This document shows, piece by piece, positions 10,556-20,243 of a stretch of 64,000 nt of DNA. Source of the DNA: Bradyrhizobium sp. ISRA464. GTDB lineage: Bacteria > Pseudomonadota > Alphaproteobacteria > Rhizobiales > Xanthobacteraceae. The first letter of the stretch is position 1. Each line of letters starts with the position of its first letter. Below the pieces are notes generated by a model that saw only the letters and a list, made by a program, of their open reading frames with translations, had not been told where the DNA came from and made no database searches. The stretch is from assembly GCF_029910095.1 (NCBI RefSeq), contig NZ_CP094526.1, positions 2,418,001 through 2,482,000 of the forward strand, given 5' to 3'. Both the position numbers and the translations under genes were made by a program.

Positions 10556-11134
10556 AGCGATGTTCCAATTTTTGAAGGTCGAGACCAACGGCCCGACGCG
10601 AGAAGGGTTGCGCTCCGCGCAGCGAAAGCCAGACACTGGGTGCCGCCCCGGCAGGGCCGGTGCCTGGTTTGAAAGCCTAGATTCACTCCGGATTGAACCA
10701 CGTGATAAGCATCACGTTGGTCGCTCTTCACCCGTCCCGGTTCAGTTTTGTCGAACCATTTGAGGCGCTTGCCGCCAGGACGAATCTGGCCGCCCGTCAC
10801 CTTCAAATGCTCATAGAGCTGGAAGCATTACACCAAAGTTGTGACCAAAGCCAACCCGCTCGACGCGCTGGGTTCCCATGCTTTGCGCCAAAAAAGCTAG
10901 ACTTTTCAATGGGTGGAGCTGGTGACGGGGTCCATTCTGCTCATTTTGGCGGCAAGCCGGAGGACCCGGATCAGCCGAGTCAGCTGGCCGGCAGGCGCGC
11001 GAAAAAGCCGCCAGCGGAGGGGATCGCCATCCCCTGGCTCGCAGAGATCATGGAAACGCGGAGCAACAATTGCCCCCCGGTGCCGTCGGCTGGGCACCCA
11101 AGTAGCCGGATTGTCGCGACGGCCGCGCGCGGTG
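10556..11134. other. 579-bp interval between dxs and xseB without a recognisable gene
   Basis: Open frames exist on both strands but none has a plausible start signal, codon pattern or family similarity. The segment next to dxs (10556-10740) presumably holds its promoter. No hairpin terminator with a T-run was found for xseB. A decayed gene cannot be excluded. Confidence 0.4.
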
Positions 11135-11386
11135 CTACTGCACGTCGAGCGGCTCGGTGCCGTTCACCTGGCCCGAGGCGTCGGTGGTGATCTTGTCGAC
11201 CCGGGCTTCGGCCTGGCGCAGCAATTCCTCGCAACGGCGCTTCAGCGCCTCGCCGCGTTCGTAGATCGCGACCGACTCCTCGAGCGGGACCTTGCCGTCC
11301 TCGAGCCGCTTGACGATCGATTCGAGTTCCTCGATCGCGCGTTCGAACGACAGCTTCTTGACGTCGGCTTGAGCATTTTCGGCCAT
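11135..11386 (-). CDS. xseB: exodeoxyribonuclease VII small subunit
   Basis: An 83-residue protein with the XseB signature LSFERAIEELESIVKRLEDGKVPLEES, followed by ERGEALKRRCEELLRQAEARVDKI. It is the helical small subunit that binds XseA to form exonuclease VII, a single-strand DNA nuclease used in repair. ATG at 11386 (MAENAQAD) gives the normal family length; the open frame continues upstream without similarity. It lies between a HDAC-like gene and dxs on the same strand, an arrangement familiar from Bradyrhizobium-type genomes. xseA is not in the window. Confidence 0.95.
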   Translation of the reverse strand: MAENAQADVKKLSFERAIEELESIVKRLEDGKVPLEESVAIYERGEALKRRCEELLRQAEARVDKITTDASGQVNGTEPLDVQ

Positions 11387-11415
11387 CTCGTGTTCCCGGT
11401 TGCACAGACGTGTTT

Positions 11416-11490
11416 GAGCATGATCTCCGCGCAAAACGCTACGCGTCTGTCGCGAGGGAAAACCGGTTCCCGCCGTTCGGGATCATGCTC
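11416..11490. repeat. GAGCATGATC-type intergenic palindromic repeat, copy 1
   Basis: A 75-bp element bounded by GAGCATGATC and its complement GATCATGCTC, with an inner hairpin around CGCGTCTGTCGCGAGGGAAAACCG. A second copy with the same ends and the same CGAGGGAAAACCG core is at 41612-41687. It sits between xseB and the HDAC-like gene. This family is a dispersed non-coding palindrome typical of Bradyrhizobium-related genomes. Confidence 0.88.
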
Positions 11491-11540
11491 GTCCCTGCGC
11501 AGAATCAATCGAATTTTTGCGAGCTTATTGTGGCGGGGAT

Positions 11541-12467
11541 TTACCCGCCCATCAATGCGCCAACGTGGGAAGCCACCGACTCTTTCAGGCCCTGCAGGTC
11601 GTAACCGCCCTCCAGCACCGAGACCACGCGGCCGCCGGCACTCTTGTCGGCGATGTCCATCAGCTTGCGCGTCACCCAGCCGAAATCGTCGGCCTTCAGG
11701 TTGATGGACGCCAGCGGATCGCGATGATGCGCGTCGAAGCCGGCCGAGATGATGATGAGTTCCGGTGAGAACTGCTGCAGCCGCGGCAGGATCACATTCT
11801 CGAAGGCGGCGCGGAACCTGGCGCTGCCGTCTTCCGGCGCCAGCGGCGCGTTGACGATGGTGTCGTGCTCGCCGCGTTCGCCGATCGCGCCGGTGCCCGG
11901 AAACAGCGGCATCTGGTGCGTCGAGCAGTACATCACGGTCGGATCGGCCCAGAAGATGTCCTGCGTGCCGTTGCCGTGATGGACGTCGAAATCGACCACC
12001 GCGGCGCGCGCGATGCCGTGCTTGCGCTGGGCGTGGCGCGCGGCGATCGCGGCGTTGTCGAAGAAGCAGAAGCCCATCGGCGTCGATTTCTCGGCGTGAT
12101 GGCCGGGCGGCCGCACCGCCACGAAGGCGTTCTGATGCCGGCCCGTCACCACGGCGTCGGTAGCGGCGAGCGCGCCGCCGACGCCGCGCATCACCGCTTC
12201 CCAGGTGCCCGGCGACATCGAGGTGTCGCCGTCGACATAGATCATGCCGGAGGTCGGCGCGATGTGGCGCAACTCGCCGACATAGTGCTCGCCATGGCAG
12301 AGCAGCACGGAATCCAGGTCGCCTTCCGGCGCCTGGTCACGCACCAGCGCCCTGAAGCGGTCCTCGGCCAGCACCTCGTCGATCGCGCGCAGCCGATCAG
12401 GGCGTTCGGGGTGTCCGGGAGGGGTCAAATGGTTGAGGCAGGCGGAATGCGTCAGAAGCAGTGTCAT
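11541..12467 (-). CDS. histone deacetylase family protein
   Basis: A 308-residue zinc-dependent deacetylase of the HDAC/acetoin-utilisation superfamily. Visible motifs: the N-terminal NHLTPPGHPERPDRL, the tandem His catalytic pair in RPPGHHAEKSTPMGFCFFDN, the zinc ligands in VVDFDVHHGNGTQDIFW, and ISAGFDAHHRDPLA supplying the third metal ligand. Bacterial members act on acetylated small molecules (polyamines, acetoin-related substrates) or proteins. No signal peptide. It lies upstream of xseB and dxs on the same strand, separated by a palindromic repeat. Confidence 0.93.
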   Translation of the reverse strand: MTLLLTHSACLNHLTPPGHPERPDRLRAIDEVLAEDRFRALVRDQAPEGDLDSVLLCHGEHYVGELRHIAPTSGMIYVDGDTSMSPGTWEAVMRGVGGALAATDAVVTGRHQNAFVAVRPPGHHAEKSTPMGFCFFDNAAIAARHAQRKHGIARAAVVDFDVHHGNGTQDIFWADPTVMYCSTHQMPLFPGTGAIGERGEHDTIVNAPLAPEDGSARFRAAFENVILPRLQQFSPELIIISAGFDAHHRDPLASINLKADDFGWVTRKLMDIADKSAGGRVVSVLEGGYDLQGLKESVASHVGALMGG

Positions 12468-12600
12468 GCAAATTCCCGGCGCAACCGGTGCGCGTACGAG
12501 GAACCCCTAATGTAGGCCGTTACCGGCCGCCCGGAAAGGGCCAGCTTTATCTCTCGACCTCATCCTTCAAAAAGCCACCGCAAAGGGCCGAACTCCTTCC

Positions 12601-12719
12601 CCGTCATTGCGAGCGGAGCGAAGCAATCCATTGTCACCGAGCGTACGGAAGCATGGATTGCTTCGTCGCTTCAGCGCAAAATTGCTTTGTAATTTGTCGC
12701 GAGCTCCTCGCAATGACGG
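12601..12719. repeat. CGTCATTGCGAG-type palindromic repeat, full-length copy
   Basis: A 119-bp imperfect palindrome whose ends are CCGTCATTGCGAGC and CTCGCAATGACGG, with an inner pair GAAGCAATCCAT / ATGGATTGCTTC. Its right half, from ATGGATTGCTTC to the end, recurs with near identity at 26297-26395, and a diverged version is at 58096-58218. It fills the gap between the HDAC-like and 5'-nucleotidase genes. Confidence 0.88.
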
Positions 12720-12750
12720 ATGGACGAGTGTTCCATCCGCGCCGGCTGGC

Positions 12751-14424
12751 TCAATTGATCCGCTCGATGCGGTAGCCCGCCGTCGGCCCCACCGGGCTGT
12801 TGGCCTTGAAATAGGCATAGAGCGCGTCGACGTCGTAGACGCCGAACTGCTGCGCTGTTCCGTCCTTGAACACCGTGAAGCCGTCGGCGCCCTCGGCGAG
12901 ATAATTGTTCACGGTCACGCGATAGCTCGCGGCCGGGTCGATCGGCTTGCCGTTGAGCGACATCCGCTCGGCTATGATGCGCGCACCGTCCGGCTTGGCC
13001 GCATCCCACGCATAGGAAAAGCCCTTGGAGACCTGCAGCGGACGCGGCCGCTTCGGATCGGCCCATTGCTGCTCCAGCACGTCCTTGAGCTGCCTGCCGG
13101 TCAGCGTCATGGTCACGAGCTGGTTGCGGAACGGCTGGCTCGCGAAGATGTCGGCATAGGACACCGCGCCGTCCTCGCGTCTGGTGATGTCGGTGCGCAC
13201 GCCGCCGGGATTGGTGAAGGCGATCACCGCGCCGCCGTTCGGCTCCGCGCTGGTCGCCAGGAGCTGCGCATCGGCGACGATGTCGCCGAGCGGGCTTTCG
13301 CCGGCGTCGTTCGGCGTGCGCGACAGCGTTTCCGTCACCGCGCCCGCCGCGCGGTTGGCGATCGGCGCCGCCAGCCGGTCGTAGGCTTCCAGCAGCGCGC
13401 TCTGCTCGGGATCGCGCTTGAACGCGTTGAGGCGAACGATGGTGTTGTCGGCCTTGGCGCTGATCACGTCATGGGTCTTCGGATCGAGCTGCAGGTCGAT
13501 CGCGGTGACCAGCGTGCCGTATTTGTCGCCGGAGGTGACGAGCCGCCCGTCGATCTCGCAGACGTAGGCCTGATGGGTGTGGCCGGAGATCACGACGTCG
13601 ACCGCGCAATCGAATTTCTTGACGATGTCGACGATCGGCCCGGAAATGCCCGGGCATTCATTGTAGTCGCCGGTCGGAAAGCCGCCCTCGTGGATCAAGA
13701 CCACGATGGCCTCGACGCCCTTCGCCTTCAGTTCCGGGACCAGCGCGTTGACGGTCTCGGCCTCGTCGCGGAATTCGAGGCTTGCGACGCCAGCCGGCGA
13801 CACCAGGTTCGGCGTGTTCTTCAGCGTCAGCCCGATGAAGGCGACCGGGATGCCGTCGAACTCCCTGATCTCGTAAGGCGGAAACACCGGCTTGCCGGTG
13901 GTCTTGTCGATCGTGCTGGCGGCGAGATAGTGGAATGTGGCGCCGGTGAAGGGATGCGGCCCCTGGCACTGGTCGACCGGGTGGCAGCCGCCATTCTGCA
14001 TCCGCAGCAGCTCGGCCTTGCCCTCGTCGAACTCGTGATTGCCGACGGAGGAGATCGCGAGCCCCATCATCGACAGCGACTCGATGGTCGGCTCGTCGTG
14101 AAACATCGCCGACAGGAAGGGGCTGGCGCCGATCAGGTCGCCGGCCGCGACGAAGATGTTGTTCTTGTGCCCTTCGCGGAGCTGCTTGACCGCGGTTGCC
14201 ATCCGCTCGGCGCCGCCGGCAGGCACCATGATCTTCTTGCTGTTGTCGGCGGGATCGGTGATGCGGATACCGCCCGGCGGCGGCCGCAAATAGCCGTGGA
14301 AATCGTTGATGCCGAGAATGCGCAAATCCACCGGTGCCGCGGTCTGCGCCGGCGCGGGGCCGGCCGCGACGGCGACAAACGAGCAGACGGCGGCGGTGAG
14401 GAGCGAACGGCGGGAACGTCTCAT
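12751..14424 (-). CDS. periplasmic bifunctional metallophosphatase / 5'-nucleotidase
   Basis: A 557-residue exported phosphoesterase. MRRSRRSLLTAAVCSFVAVA with the following AGPAPAQ is a signal peptide with an Arg-rich, Tat-like start. The metallophosphatase domain follows: LGINDFHGYLRP (first metal Asp/His), VAAGDLIGASPFLS, SVGNHEFDEG and VISGHTHQAYVCE. The C-terminal 5'-nucleotidase substrate-binding domain carries FTNPGGVRTD and ASYRVTVNNYLAEGADGF. It probably scavenges phosphate from nucleotides in the periplasm (UshA/CpdB-like). ATG at 14424 is chosen because it starts the signal peptide; the frame is open further upstream. Confidence 0.93.
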   Translation of the reverse strand: MRRSRRSLLTAAVCSFVAVAAGPAPAQTAAPVDLRILGINDFHGYLRPPPGGIRITDPADNSKKIMVPAGGAERMATAVKQLREGHKNNIFVAAGDLIGASPFLSAMFHDEPTIESLSMMGLAISSVGNHEFDEGKAELLRMQNGGCHPVDQCQGPHPFTGATFHYLAASTIDKTTGKPVFPPYEIREFDGIPVAFIGLTLKNTPNLVSPAGVASLEFRDEAETVNALVPELKAKGVEAIVVLIHEGGFPTGDYNECPGISGPIVDIVKKFDCAVDVVISGHTHQAYVCEIDGRLVTSGDKYGTLVTAIDLQLDPKTHDVISAKADNTIVRLNAFKRDPEQSALLEAYDRLAAPIANRAAGAVTETLSRTPNDAGESPLGDIVADAQLLATSAEPNGGAVIAFTNPGGVRTDITRREDGAVSYADIFASQPFRNQLVTMTLTGRQLKDVLEQQWADPKRPRPLQVSKGFSYAWDAAKPDGARIIAERMSLNGKPIDPAASYRVTVNNYLAEGADGFTVFKDGTAQQFGVYDVDALYAYFKANSPVGPTAGYRIERIN

Positions 14425-14485
14425 GAGCTGTCCATGGAACACGCCATCATGACGCGGCGCCACTACATTTTTGCGACGCGGCCGT

Positions 14486-15247
14486 TCAATCCTTCGTGCG
14501 CGACATGAACGTCTTGAAAGCTGTGATCGCTTCCGTGGAGCGCATGCGCTCGCTGAACACATGGTTCTCCTGGTCGATCCGGCGGGTGACGTCCTCGGGC
14601 GGAAGCCTGAGCAGCCGGCGCGAGATCGCGACCGCGTCGGCCGGCAGCGCGCAGATCTCGCGCGCCACCTTGCGCGCCTCAACCTCGACATGGCCCGGCG
14701 CCACCACCGTGTTGACGAAGCCGGCCTCACGGCCGTCGTCGGCCGTCATGGTGCGTCCCATCACCAGCATCGCGAACGCGCGCTGGTGGCCCATGCTACG
14801 CGGCATCAGCAGGCTGGACGCGCCCTCCGGCACCAGGCCGAACCTGGAGAATGGGGTCGAGAACAGCGCGGTCGTGCTGGCGAGCACGTAGTCGCAGTGG
14901 AACAGCATAGTGGTGCCGATACCCATCGCAACGCCGTCGACAGCGGCGATGATCGGCTTGACGTTGTGGGCCAGCGAATAAAGGAACTTGACCAAATCGG
15001 AGGCGGGCGGCAACTCGCCTGAGGATGTACTCTGGTCGAGCAAGTCCTCGATGTCGTTGCCCGCGGTGAACACGCCGGAGCCGCCGGTGACGATCAGACA
15101 GCGGATTTTCGGATCGTTCTGCGCCGTGTCGATCGCCTCGCTCATCGCACGAAACATCTCGTGGGTGATCGCGTTCTTCTTCTCGGGCCGGCGCAGCCGG
15201 ATCACGCGCGTTGCGGCTTCATCGGTCACTATCACATGCGCAGTCAT
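14486..15247 (-). CDS. enoyl-CoA hydratase/isomerase family protein
   Basis: A 253-residue crotonase-fold protein. RRPEKKNAITHEMFRAM near residues 19-35 and the oxyanion-hole segment GGSGVFTAGNDIEDLL, then AAVDGVAMGIGTTMLFHCDYV and FSRFGLVPEGASSLLMPRSMG, follow the family order. The FAGNDI-like AGND variant is shared with the crotonase at 50959-51729, so the two look paralogous and may act on similar acyl-CoA substrates. ATG at 15247 (MTAHVIVTDE) gives the family length. It is followed at 61 bp by the exported phosphatase; no clear operon partner. Confidence 0.88.
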   Translation of the reverse strand: MTAHVIVTDEAATRVIRLRRPEKKNAITHEMFRAMSEAIDTAQNDPKIRCLIVTGGSGVFTAGNDIEDLLDQSTSSGELPPASDLVKFLYSLAHNVKPIIAAVDGVAMGIGTTMLFHCDYVLASTTALFSTPFSRFGLVPEGASSLLMPRSMGHQRAFAMLVMGRTMTADDGREAGFVNTVVAPGHVEVEARKVAREICALPADAVAISRRLLRLPPEDVTRRIDQENHVFSERMRSTEAITAFKTFMSRTKD

Positions 15248-15591
15248 CAGGCGGTCCTGGGTCGGCGGGCGCGAGTTCGCGCCTGCCATCCTACATGATC
15301 TTCTGCGAGCCCAAAGGGTTTCGTACTGCTTTTCCCTTTCGGCGCGCATGCGGATGATACCACCGTCGCGCGATCTTTTGTCACGTAGCGCCGGCGGGTG
15401 GTCGGTATTCCGCGCAGCGATGCCAAATCGCTCGCGATTTCGTTTGGCGGGTTGCGAGAAACATTCCGCAGCCGATCGCATTCACACCATGCGGCCCACA
15501 GGCACGTGCGGACTTCAGTCCTGTTGTCGGTTCCGTGCGCGATCGAGGCCGAGCAACAGGAGATCCATCAGGAGAGCCAAAGGAGATCCAA

Positions 15592-16239
15592 GTGCAAATT
15601 TCCGGCCATTTGGAACTATCCCGACGCCATCTGTTGATTGTGGGAGCCGCCTCGTTTGCCGCGTCGTCCGTCGCAACGCGCGCCTCCCCGGCGGCGACCG
15701 ACCGAACAACCCCGACCGGAGCGCCCGTGATGGCAAGAGTGTCCTTTGACGTGAACGGCGAACCCCATCAGCTCGAGCTGGACACCAGGACCACGCTGCT
15801 CGATGCGTTACGCGAGCACCTGCATTTGACGGGCACCAAGAAGGGCTGTGATCACGGCCAGTGCGGCGCCTGCACCGTCATCGTCGACGGCCGCCGCATC
15901 AATTCGTGCCTGACGCTCGCGGTGATGCATCAGGGCGACGAGATCACCACGATCGAGGGGCTGGGCTCGCCGGAGCATATGCATCCGATGCAGGCGGCGT
16001 TCGTCAAGCATGACGGCTACCAGTGCGGCTATTGCACGCCCGGGCAAATCTGCTCGGCGGTGGCCGTGATCGACGAGATCCGGGCCGGTATCCCGAGCCA
16101 TGTGACTGCTGATCTCAATGCCCCGATGCGACTGAGCAATGCCGAGCTGCGCGAGCGCATGAGCGGCAACATCTGCCGCTGCGGCGCCTATTCCAACATC
16201 GCCGAGGCGATCGGTGAGGTCGCCGGGAGGAGCGCATGA
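15592..16239 (+). CDS. paoA: periplasmic aldehyde oxidoreductase, [2Fe-2S] subunit
   Basis: A 215-residue iron-sulfur subunit of a xanthine-oxidase-family enzyme. A Tat signal ([19 protein letters not shown]) exports the folded complex. The plant-ferredoxin cluster motif is [22 protein letters not shown] and the second cluster motif is [12 protein letters not shown]...[11 protein letters not shown]. The GTG at 15592 follows AAAGGAGAT at ideal spacing and begins just before the Tat signal. It overlaps paoB by 4 bp. Together the three genes form PaoABC, which oxidises aromatic aldehydes to acids in the periplasm. Confidence 0.95.
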   Translation: MQISGHLELSRRHLLIVGAASFAASSVATRASPAATDRTTPTGAPVMARVSFDVNGEPHQLELDTRTTLLDALREHLHLTGTKKGCDHGQCGACTVIVDGRRINSCLTLAVMHQGDEITTIEGLGSPEHMHPMQAAFVKHDGYQCGYCTPGQICSAVAVIDEIRAGIPSHVTADLNAPMRLSNAELRERMSGNICRCGAYSNIAEAIGEVAGRSA

Positions 16240-17186
16240 GAACGTTCAGCTATGAGCGCGCGGCGTCGCCGGGCGCAGCGGCCGCGGCCGCCGCGCGAAC
16301 CGCGAACGCGAAATTCATTGCCGGCGGCACCAATCTGCTCGACCTGATGAAGCTCGAGATCGAGACGCCGGCGCATCTCATCGATGTCAATGGTCTGGCG
16401 CTGGACCGGATCGAGGCGACCCCGGACGGCGGCCTGCGCATCGGCGCGCTGGTCCGCAACACGGACCTCGCGGCGGACGGCCGCGTGCGCCGCGACTACG
16501 CCGTGCTGTCGCGCGCGCTGCTGGCGGGCGCCTCCGGCCAGTTGCGCAACAAGGCGACCACCGCCGGCAATCTCCTGCAGCGGACGCGCTGCCCGTATTT
16601 CTACGACAGCAATCTGCCGTGCAACAAGCGCAAGCCCGGCAGCGGCTGCGCCGCGATCGGCGGCTTCAGCCGGCAGCACGCGGTGGTCGGTGCCAGCGAT
16701 GCGTGCATCGCGACCCATCCAAGCGACATGGCGGTGGCGATGCGCGCGCTCGACGCTGTTGTGGAGACCGTGCGGCCGGACGGCACCGCGCGGATGATCC
16801 CGATCGCCGAGCTGCATCGGCTGCCGGGCGACCACCCCGAGATCGAGACCACGCTTGAGCCGGGCGAGCTGATCACCGCCGTGGTGCTGCCAAAACCGGT
16901 CGGCGGCGCGCAGGCCTATCGCAAGGTTCGCGACCGCGCGTCTTATGCGTTCGCGCTGGTGTCGGTCGCGGCGATCGTGCAGCCCGACGGCTCGGGCCGC
17001 GTTGCGCTCGGCGGCGTCGCGCACAAGCCATGGCGCGTCGAGGCGGCGGAGGCGGAATTGCCGCGTGGCGCCAGGGCCGTCACCGCGCGCCTGCTCGCCG
17101 ACGCGAAGCCGACGCAGGACAACGCATTCAAGCTGCCGCTCGCCGAGCGGACGCTGTCGGCGGTGCTGCGCGAGGCCAAGGGCTAG
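16236..17186 (+). CDS. paoB: periplasmic aldehyde oxidoreductase, FAD-binding subunit
   Basis: A 316-residue FAD subunit of the molybdenum hydroxylase family. The FAD site is [43 protein letters not shown] leads into the Cys-rich insert [20 protein letters not shown] that binds the extra [4Fe-4S] cluster characteristic of PaoB and absent from most xanthine dehydrogenases. It lacks its own signal peptide and would be co-exported with PaoA. ATG overlaps the paoA stop, and paoC follows 15 bp downstream. Confidence 0.95.
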   Translation: MRTFSYERAASPGAAAAAAARTANAKFIAGGTNLLDLMKLEIETPAHLIDVNGLALDRIEATPDGGLRIGALVRNTDLAADGRVRRDYAVLSRALLAGASGQLRNKATTAGNLLQRTRCPYFYDSNLPCNKRKPGSGCAAIGGFSRQHAVVGASDACIATHPSDMAVAMRALDAVVETVRPDGTARMIPIAELHRLPGDHPEIETTLEPGELITAVVLPKPVGGAQAYRKVRDRASYAFALVSVAAIVQPDGSGRVALGGVAHKPWRVEAAEAELPRGARAVTARLLADAKPTQDNAFKLPLAERTLSAVLREAKG

Positions 17187-17201
17187 ATAAGGGGTTAGAG
17201 C

Positions 17202-19409
17202 ATGCGATTCGAACATCCCGCCACCTTCAATCCGATCGACCAGCTCAAGGTGGTCGGCCAGCCGACCAGCCGGATCGAGGGTCGGTTGAAGACTACGGGC
17301 ACCGCGCCCTATGCCTATGAACGGCATGACGTCGCGACGAACCAGGCTTATGGCTATGTGGTGGGGTCGGCGATCGGTAAGGGGCGGATCAAGGCGATCG
17401 ATCTCGCCGCCGCCAAGGCGGCGCCGGGCGTGCTCGCCATCGTCACCGCGGAGAACGCCGGCAAGCTTGGCAAGGGCGAGCGCAACGCGGCGCCGCTGCT
17501 CGGCGGCCCTGAGATCGCGCACTACCATCAGGCCATCGCCGTGGTCGTCGCCGAGACCTTCGAGCAGGCGCGCGCCGCCGCGCAGCTGGTCCGGGTCGAT
17601 TACGCGCCGGGCGATGGCCGGTTCGATCTTGCGGCGTCGACGGCCAGCGCCTTTATCCCCCATCCCAAGATCGGCGGGCCGGCCGACACCGCGGTGGGCG
17701 ATTTTGCGGCGGCGTTCGCCGAGGCCCCGGTCCAGCTCGACGCGACCTACACCACACCCGATCAGGGACACGCCATGATGGAGCCGCACGCCTCGACCGC
17801 GGTGTGGGAGGGCGACAAGCTGACGGTCTGGACCTCCAACCAGATGATCGCCTGGGGCGCGACCGACATGGCGAAGACGCTCGGTCTCCCGAAGGAGAAT
17901 GTCCGGCTGATCTCGCCCTATATCGGCGGTGGCTTCGGCGGCAAGCTGTTCCTGCGCGCCGACGTGCTGCTTGCCGCGCTCGGCGCCCGCGCCGCGGGCC
18001 GTCCCGTCAAGGTGGCGTTGCAACGTCCGCTGATGTTCAACAACACTACGCACCGGCCGGCGACGGTCCAGCGCATCCGCATCGGCGCCGACCGCGACGG
18101 CAAGATAAGCGCGATCGGACACGAGAGCTGGTCGGGCAACGTGAAGGACGGCGAGCCGGAGGTCGCGGTCAATCAGACGCGGCTGCTCTATGCCGGCGCC
18201 AACCGGATGACCGCGATGCGGCTGGCGGAGCTCGACCTGCCCGAAGGCAACGCGATGCGCGCGCCCGGAGAGGCCTCCGGCATGATGGCGCTCGAGATCG
18301 CGATCGACGAACTCGCCGAGAAGCTCGGCATGGATCCGATCGAGCTGCGCATCAAGAACGACACCCAGGTCGATCCGGAGCATCCGGAGCGGCCGTTCTC
18401 GAAGCGCCAGCTCGTCGAATGCCTGCGCGAGGGAGCCGCCCGTTTCGGCTGGAGCCGGCGCGACCCGCAGACCGCGAAGATCCGCGATGGACGCTGGCTG
18501 GTCGGCATCGGCGTTGCCGCCGCCTTCCGCAACAATCTCCTGACCAAATCCGCGGCGCGCGTGCGCCTCGATCAGGATGGCAGGGTGACGGTCGAGACCG
18601 ATATGACCGATATCGGCACCGGCTCCTACACGATCATCGGGCAGACCGCGGCCGAGATGATGGGCGTGCCGCTGGACAAGGTGGTGGTCCGGCTCGGCGA
18701 TTCCGATTTCCCGGTCTCATGCGGCTCCGGCGGGCAGTGGGGCGGCAACAATTCTACGGCCGGCGTTTACGCCGCCTGCGTCAAGCTGCGCGACAACATC
18801 GCGCAGAAGCTCGGCTTCAACTCCGCCGAGGCGGTTTTTGCCGACGGCGTTGTCCGCGCCGGCAATCGCAGCGTGCCGCTGGCGCAGGCCGCGGGTGATG
18901 ACGGCATCACGGCGGAGGACGCCATCGAGTACGGCGACCTCGCCAAGACCTACCAGCAGTCGACCTTCGGCGCGCATTTCGTCGAGGTCGGTGTCGATAG
19001 CGACACGGCGGAGGTGCGTGTGCGGCGGATGCTCGCGGTATGCGCCGCGGGTCGCATCCTGAATCCGACGGCGGCGCGCAGCCAGGTGATCGGCGCGATG
19101 ACCATGGGCGTCGGCGCGGCACTGATGGAGGACCTGGTGGTCGACAAGCGTCACGGCTTTTTCGTCAATCACGACCTCGCCGCCTACGAGGTGCCCGTCC
19201 ATGCCGACATCCCGCATCTGGATATGATCTTCCTCGACGAGACCGATCCGATATCGTCGCCGATGAAGGCCAAGGGTGTCGCCGAGCTCGGCATCTGCGG
19301 CGTGGCGGCTGCCGTTGCCAATGCAGTGTACAACGCGACCGGTGTGCGCGTGCGCAACTATCCGATCACGCTCGACAAGCTGCTCGGAGGAATGCCGGAT
19401 ATCGGGTGA
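17202..19409 (+). CDS. paoC: periplasmic aldehyde oxidoreductase, molybdopterin-binding subunit
   Basis: A 735-residue large subunit that holds the molybdopterin cytosine dinucleotide cofactor. Visible landmarks: GRLKTTGTAPYAYE at the start, VVGSAIGKGRIKAIDL, PYIGGGFGGKLF, MRAPGEASGMMALE, TDIGTGSYTIIGQTAAEMMGV and PMKAKGVAELGICGVAAA, whose Glu corresponds to the catalytic base. It completes paoABC. A PaoD/XdhC-like cofactor-insertion chaperone normally follows paoC, but none is recognisable in the next several kilobases. Confidence 0.95.
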   Translation: MRFEHPATFNPIDQLKVVGQPTSRIEGRLKTTGTAPYAYERHDVATNQAYGYVVGSAIGKGRIKAIDLAAAKAAPGVLAIVTAENAGKLGKGERNAAPLLGGPEIAHYHQAIAVVVAETFEQARAAAQLVRVDYAPGDGRFDLAASTASAFIPHPKIGGPADTAVGDFAAAFAEAPVQLDATYTTPDQGHAMMEPHASTAVWEGDKLTVWTSNQMIAWGATDMAKTLGLPKENVRLISPYIGGGFGGKLFLRADVLLAALGARAAGRPVKVALQRPLMFNNTTHRPATVQRIRIGADRDGKISAIGHESWSGNVKDGEPEVAVNQTRLLYAGANRMTAMRLAELDLPEGNAMRAPGEASGMMALEIAIDELAEKLGMDPIELRIKNDTQVDPEHPERPFSKRQLVECLREGAARFGWSRRDPQTAKIRDGRWLVGIGVAAAFRNNLLTKSAARVRLDQDGRVTVETDMTDIGTGSYTIIGQTAAEMMGVPLDKVVVRLGDSDFPVSCGSGGQWGGNNSTAGVYAACVKLRDNIAQKLGFNSAEAVFADGVVRAGNRSVPLAQAAGDDGITAEDAIEYGDLAKTYQQSTFGAHFVEVGVDSDTAEVRVRRMLAVCAAGRILNPTAARSQVIGAMTMGVGAALMEDLVVDKRHGFFVNHDLAAYEVPVHADIPHLDMIFLDETDPISSPMKAKGVAELGICGVAAAVANAVYNATGVRVRNYPITLDKLLGGMPDIG

Positions 19410-19926
19410 GCGGCTCCGTGCATCGCCGCGCCAACTCGGCAACGTTTTGCGACGCTGCCGGCGTTCCATGTTGCTCGGCGGCGTGGACGCTGTGCTCGAT
19501 CCAATCGTCGAGGAACTCTCTGCCTTGGACGGTCATGGCTCACCAGGCAGTTTGAGCCCTTGGTCCATTGGCTGTCGTCGCTGCTGTTCTGTCATGTCGT
19601 CGCCTTGATCGCGCTTCAGCCGTCAAAGATAATTCCTCAGGCGTCGGAATTGCGCCTTGCACAACAGAGATAAGTGTATAGTTCTTTCGTATCGACTGGC
19701 CTTGAGCCTTGTAGATCGGTCCCAAGGACCCTTTTCCAAAGACATCGTCGGATCGAAAGTGGAGATGCGTGGTCGCAGTACTGCGGTCGAAGCTTCCGCC
19801 AAGTCGATCGACTGCCGTTTCACGGATGTACTGGAATGGCAGCGCGGCCCGCTCTGTATCTGATGGAGCGGGTCTCGCATTTCGCTCGTTGAACGTGTCT
19901 TTTAACTAACCTCGAGAGGTGATCCG
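19410..19926. other. 517-bp interval between paoC and rpsU, no gene supported
   Basis: Short frames on both strands have poor codon bias and no start signals. GC content falls visibly compared with paoC, marking the left edge of a lower-GC accessory stretch. The last part presumably holds the rpsU promoter and 5' leader; no riboswitch or terminator was recognised. Confidence 0.4.
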
Positions 19927-20208
19927 TTGCAGGTTCTCGTCAGGGACAACAATATCGAACAGGCGTTACGCGTTCTAAAGAAGAAGTTGCAGCGCGAGGG
20001 CGTCTTCAGAGAAATGAAGCGCCGCCGATCGTTCGAAAAGCCGTCCGAAAAGAGAATTCGAGAGAAATCCGATGCAGCGCGGAGAGCTCGTAAGCTGGCT
20101 CGCAAGCAAGCAATACGGGACGGATTGATTGCGGCTCCGCCGCGGAAAGCCAAGTTCCTGGCGCGAAATCAGGCCTTGCCGAAAACGGACGGCTCACGGG
20201 AGAGTTAA
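19927..20208 (+). CDS. rpsU: 30S ribosomal protein S21, diverged copy with C-terminal extension
   Basis: A 93-residue S21 protein. The first 70 residues follow the bS21 pattern: [47 protein letters not shown] and [17 protein letters not shown]. After that comes a non-conserved tail of about 25 residues. The start is a TTG at 19927 with GAGAGGTGAT just upstream; no in-frame ATG gives the family N-terminus. Its lower GC and sequence divergence suggest a secondary paralogue beside a main rpsU elsewhere. S21 contacts the anti-Shine-Dalgarno end of 16S rRNA, so a paralogue could tune translation initiation. Confidence 0.92.
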   Translation: MQVLVRDNNIEQALRVLKKKLQREGVFREMKRRRSFEKPSEKRIREKSDAARRARKLARKQAIRDGLIAAPPRKAKFLARNQALPKTDGSRES

Positions 20209-20243
20209 CAAGTGCAACTATTCCATTGGAAGGATCGCCCAGG

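Noticed and set aside
8741..10672. 643-codon open frame antisense to dxs
   Set aside because: dxs on the other strand has full family similarity; the antisense protein is a low-complexity shadow caused by high-GC codon bias.
12607..14508. 633-codon open frame antisense to the 5'-nucleotidase gene
   Set aside because: No start signal or family similarity; its left end runs through a palindromic repeat.
16188..18383. 731-codon open frame antisense to paoB/paoC
   Set aside because: Shadow of two well-supported molybdoenzyme genes; composition is Arg/His/Asp-rich filler.
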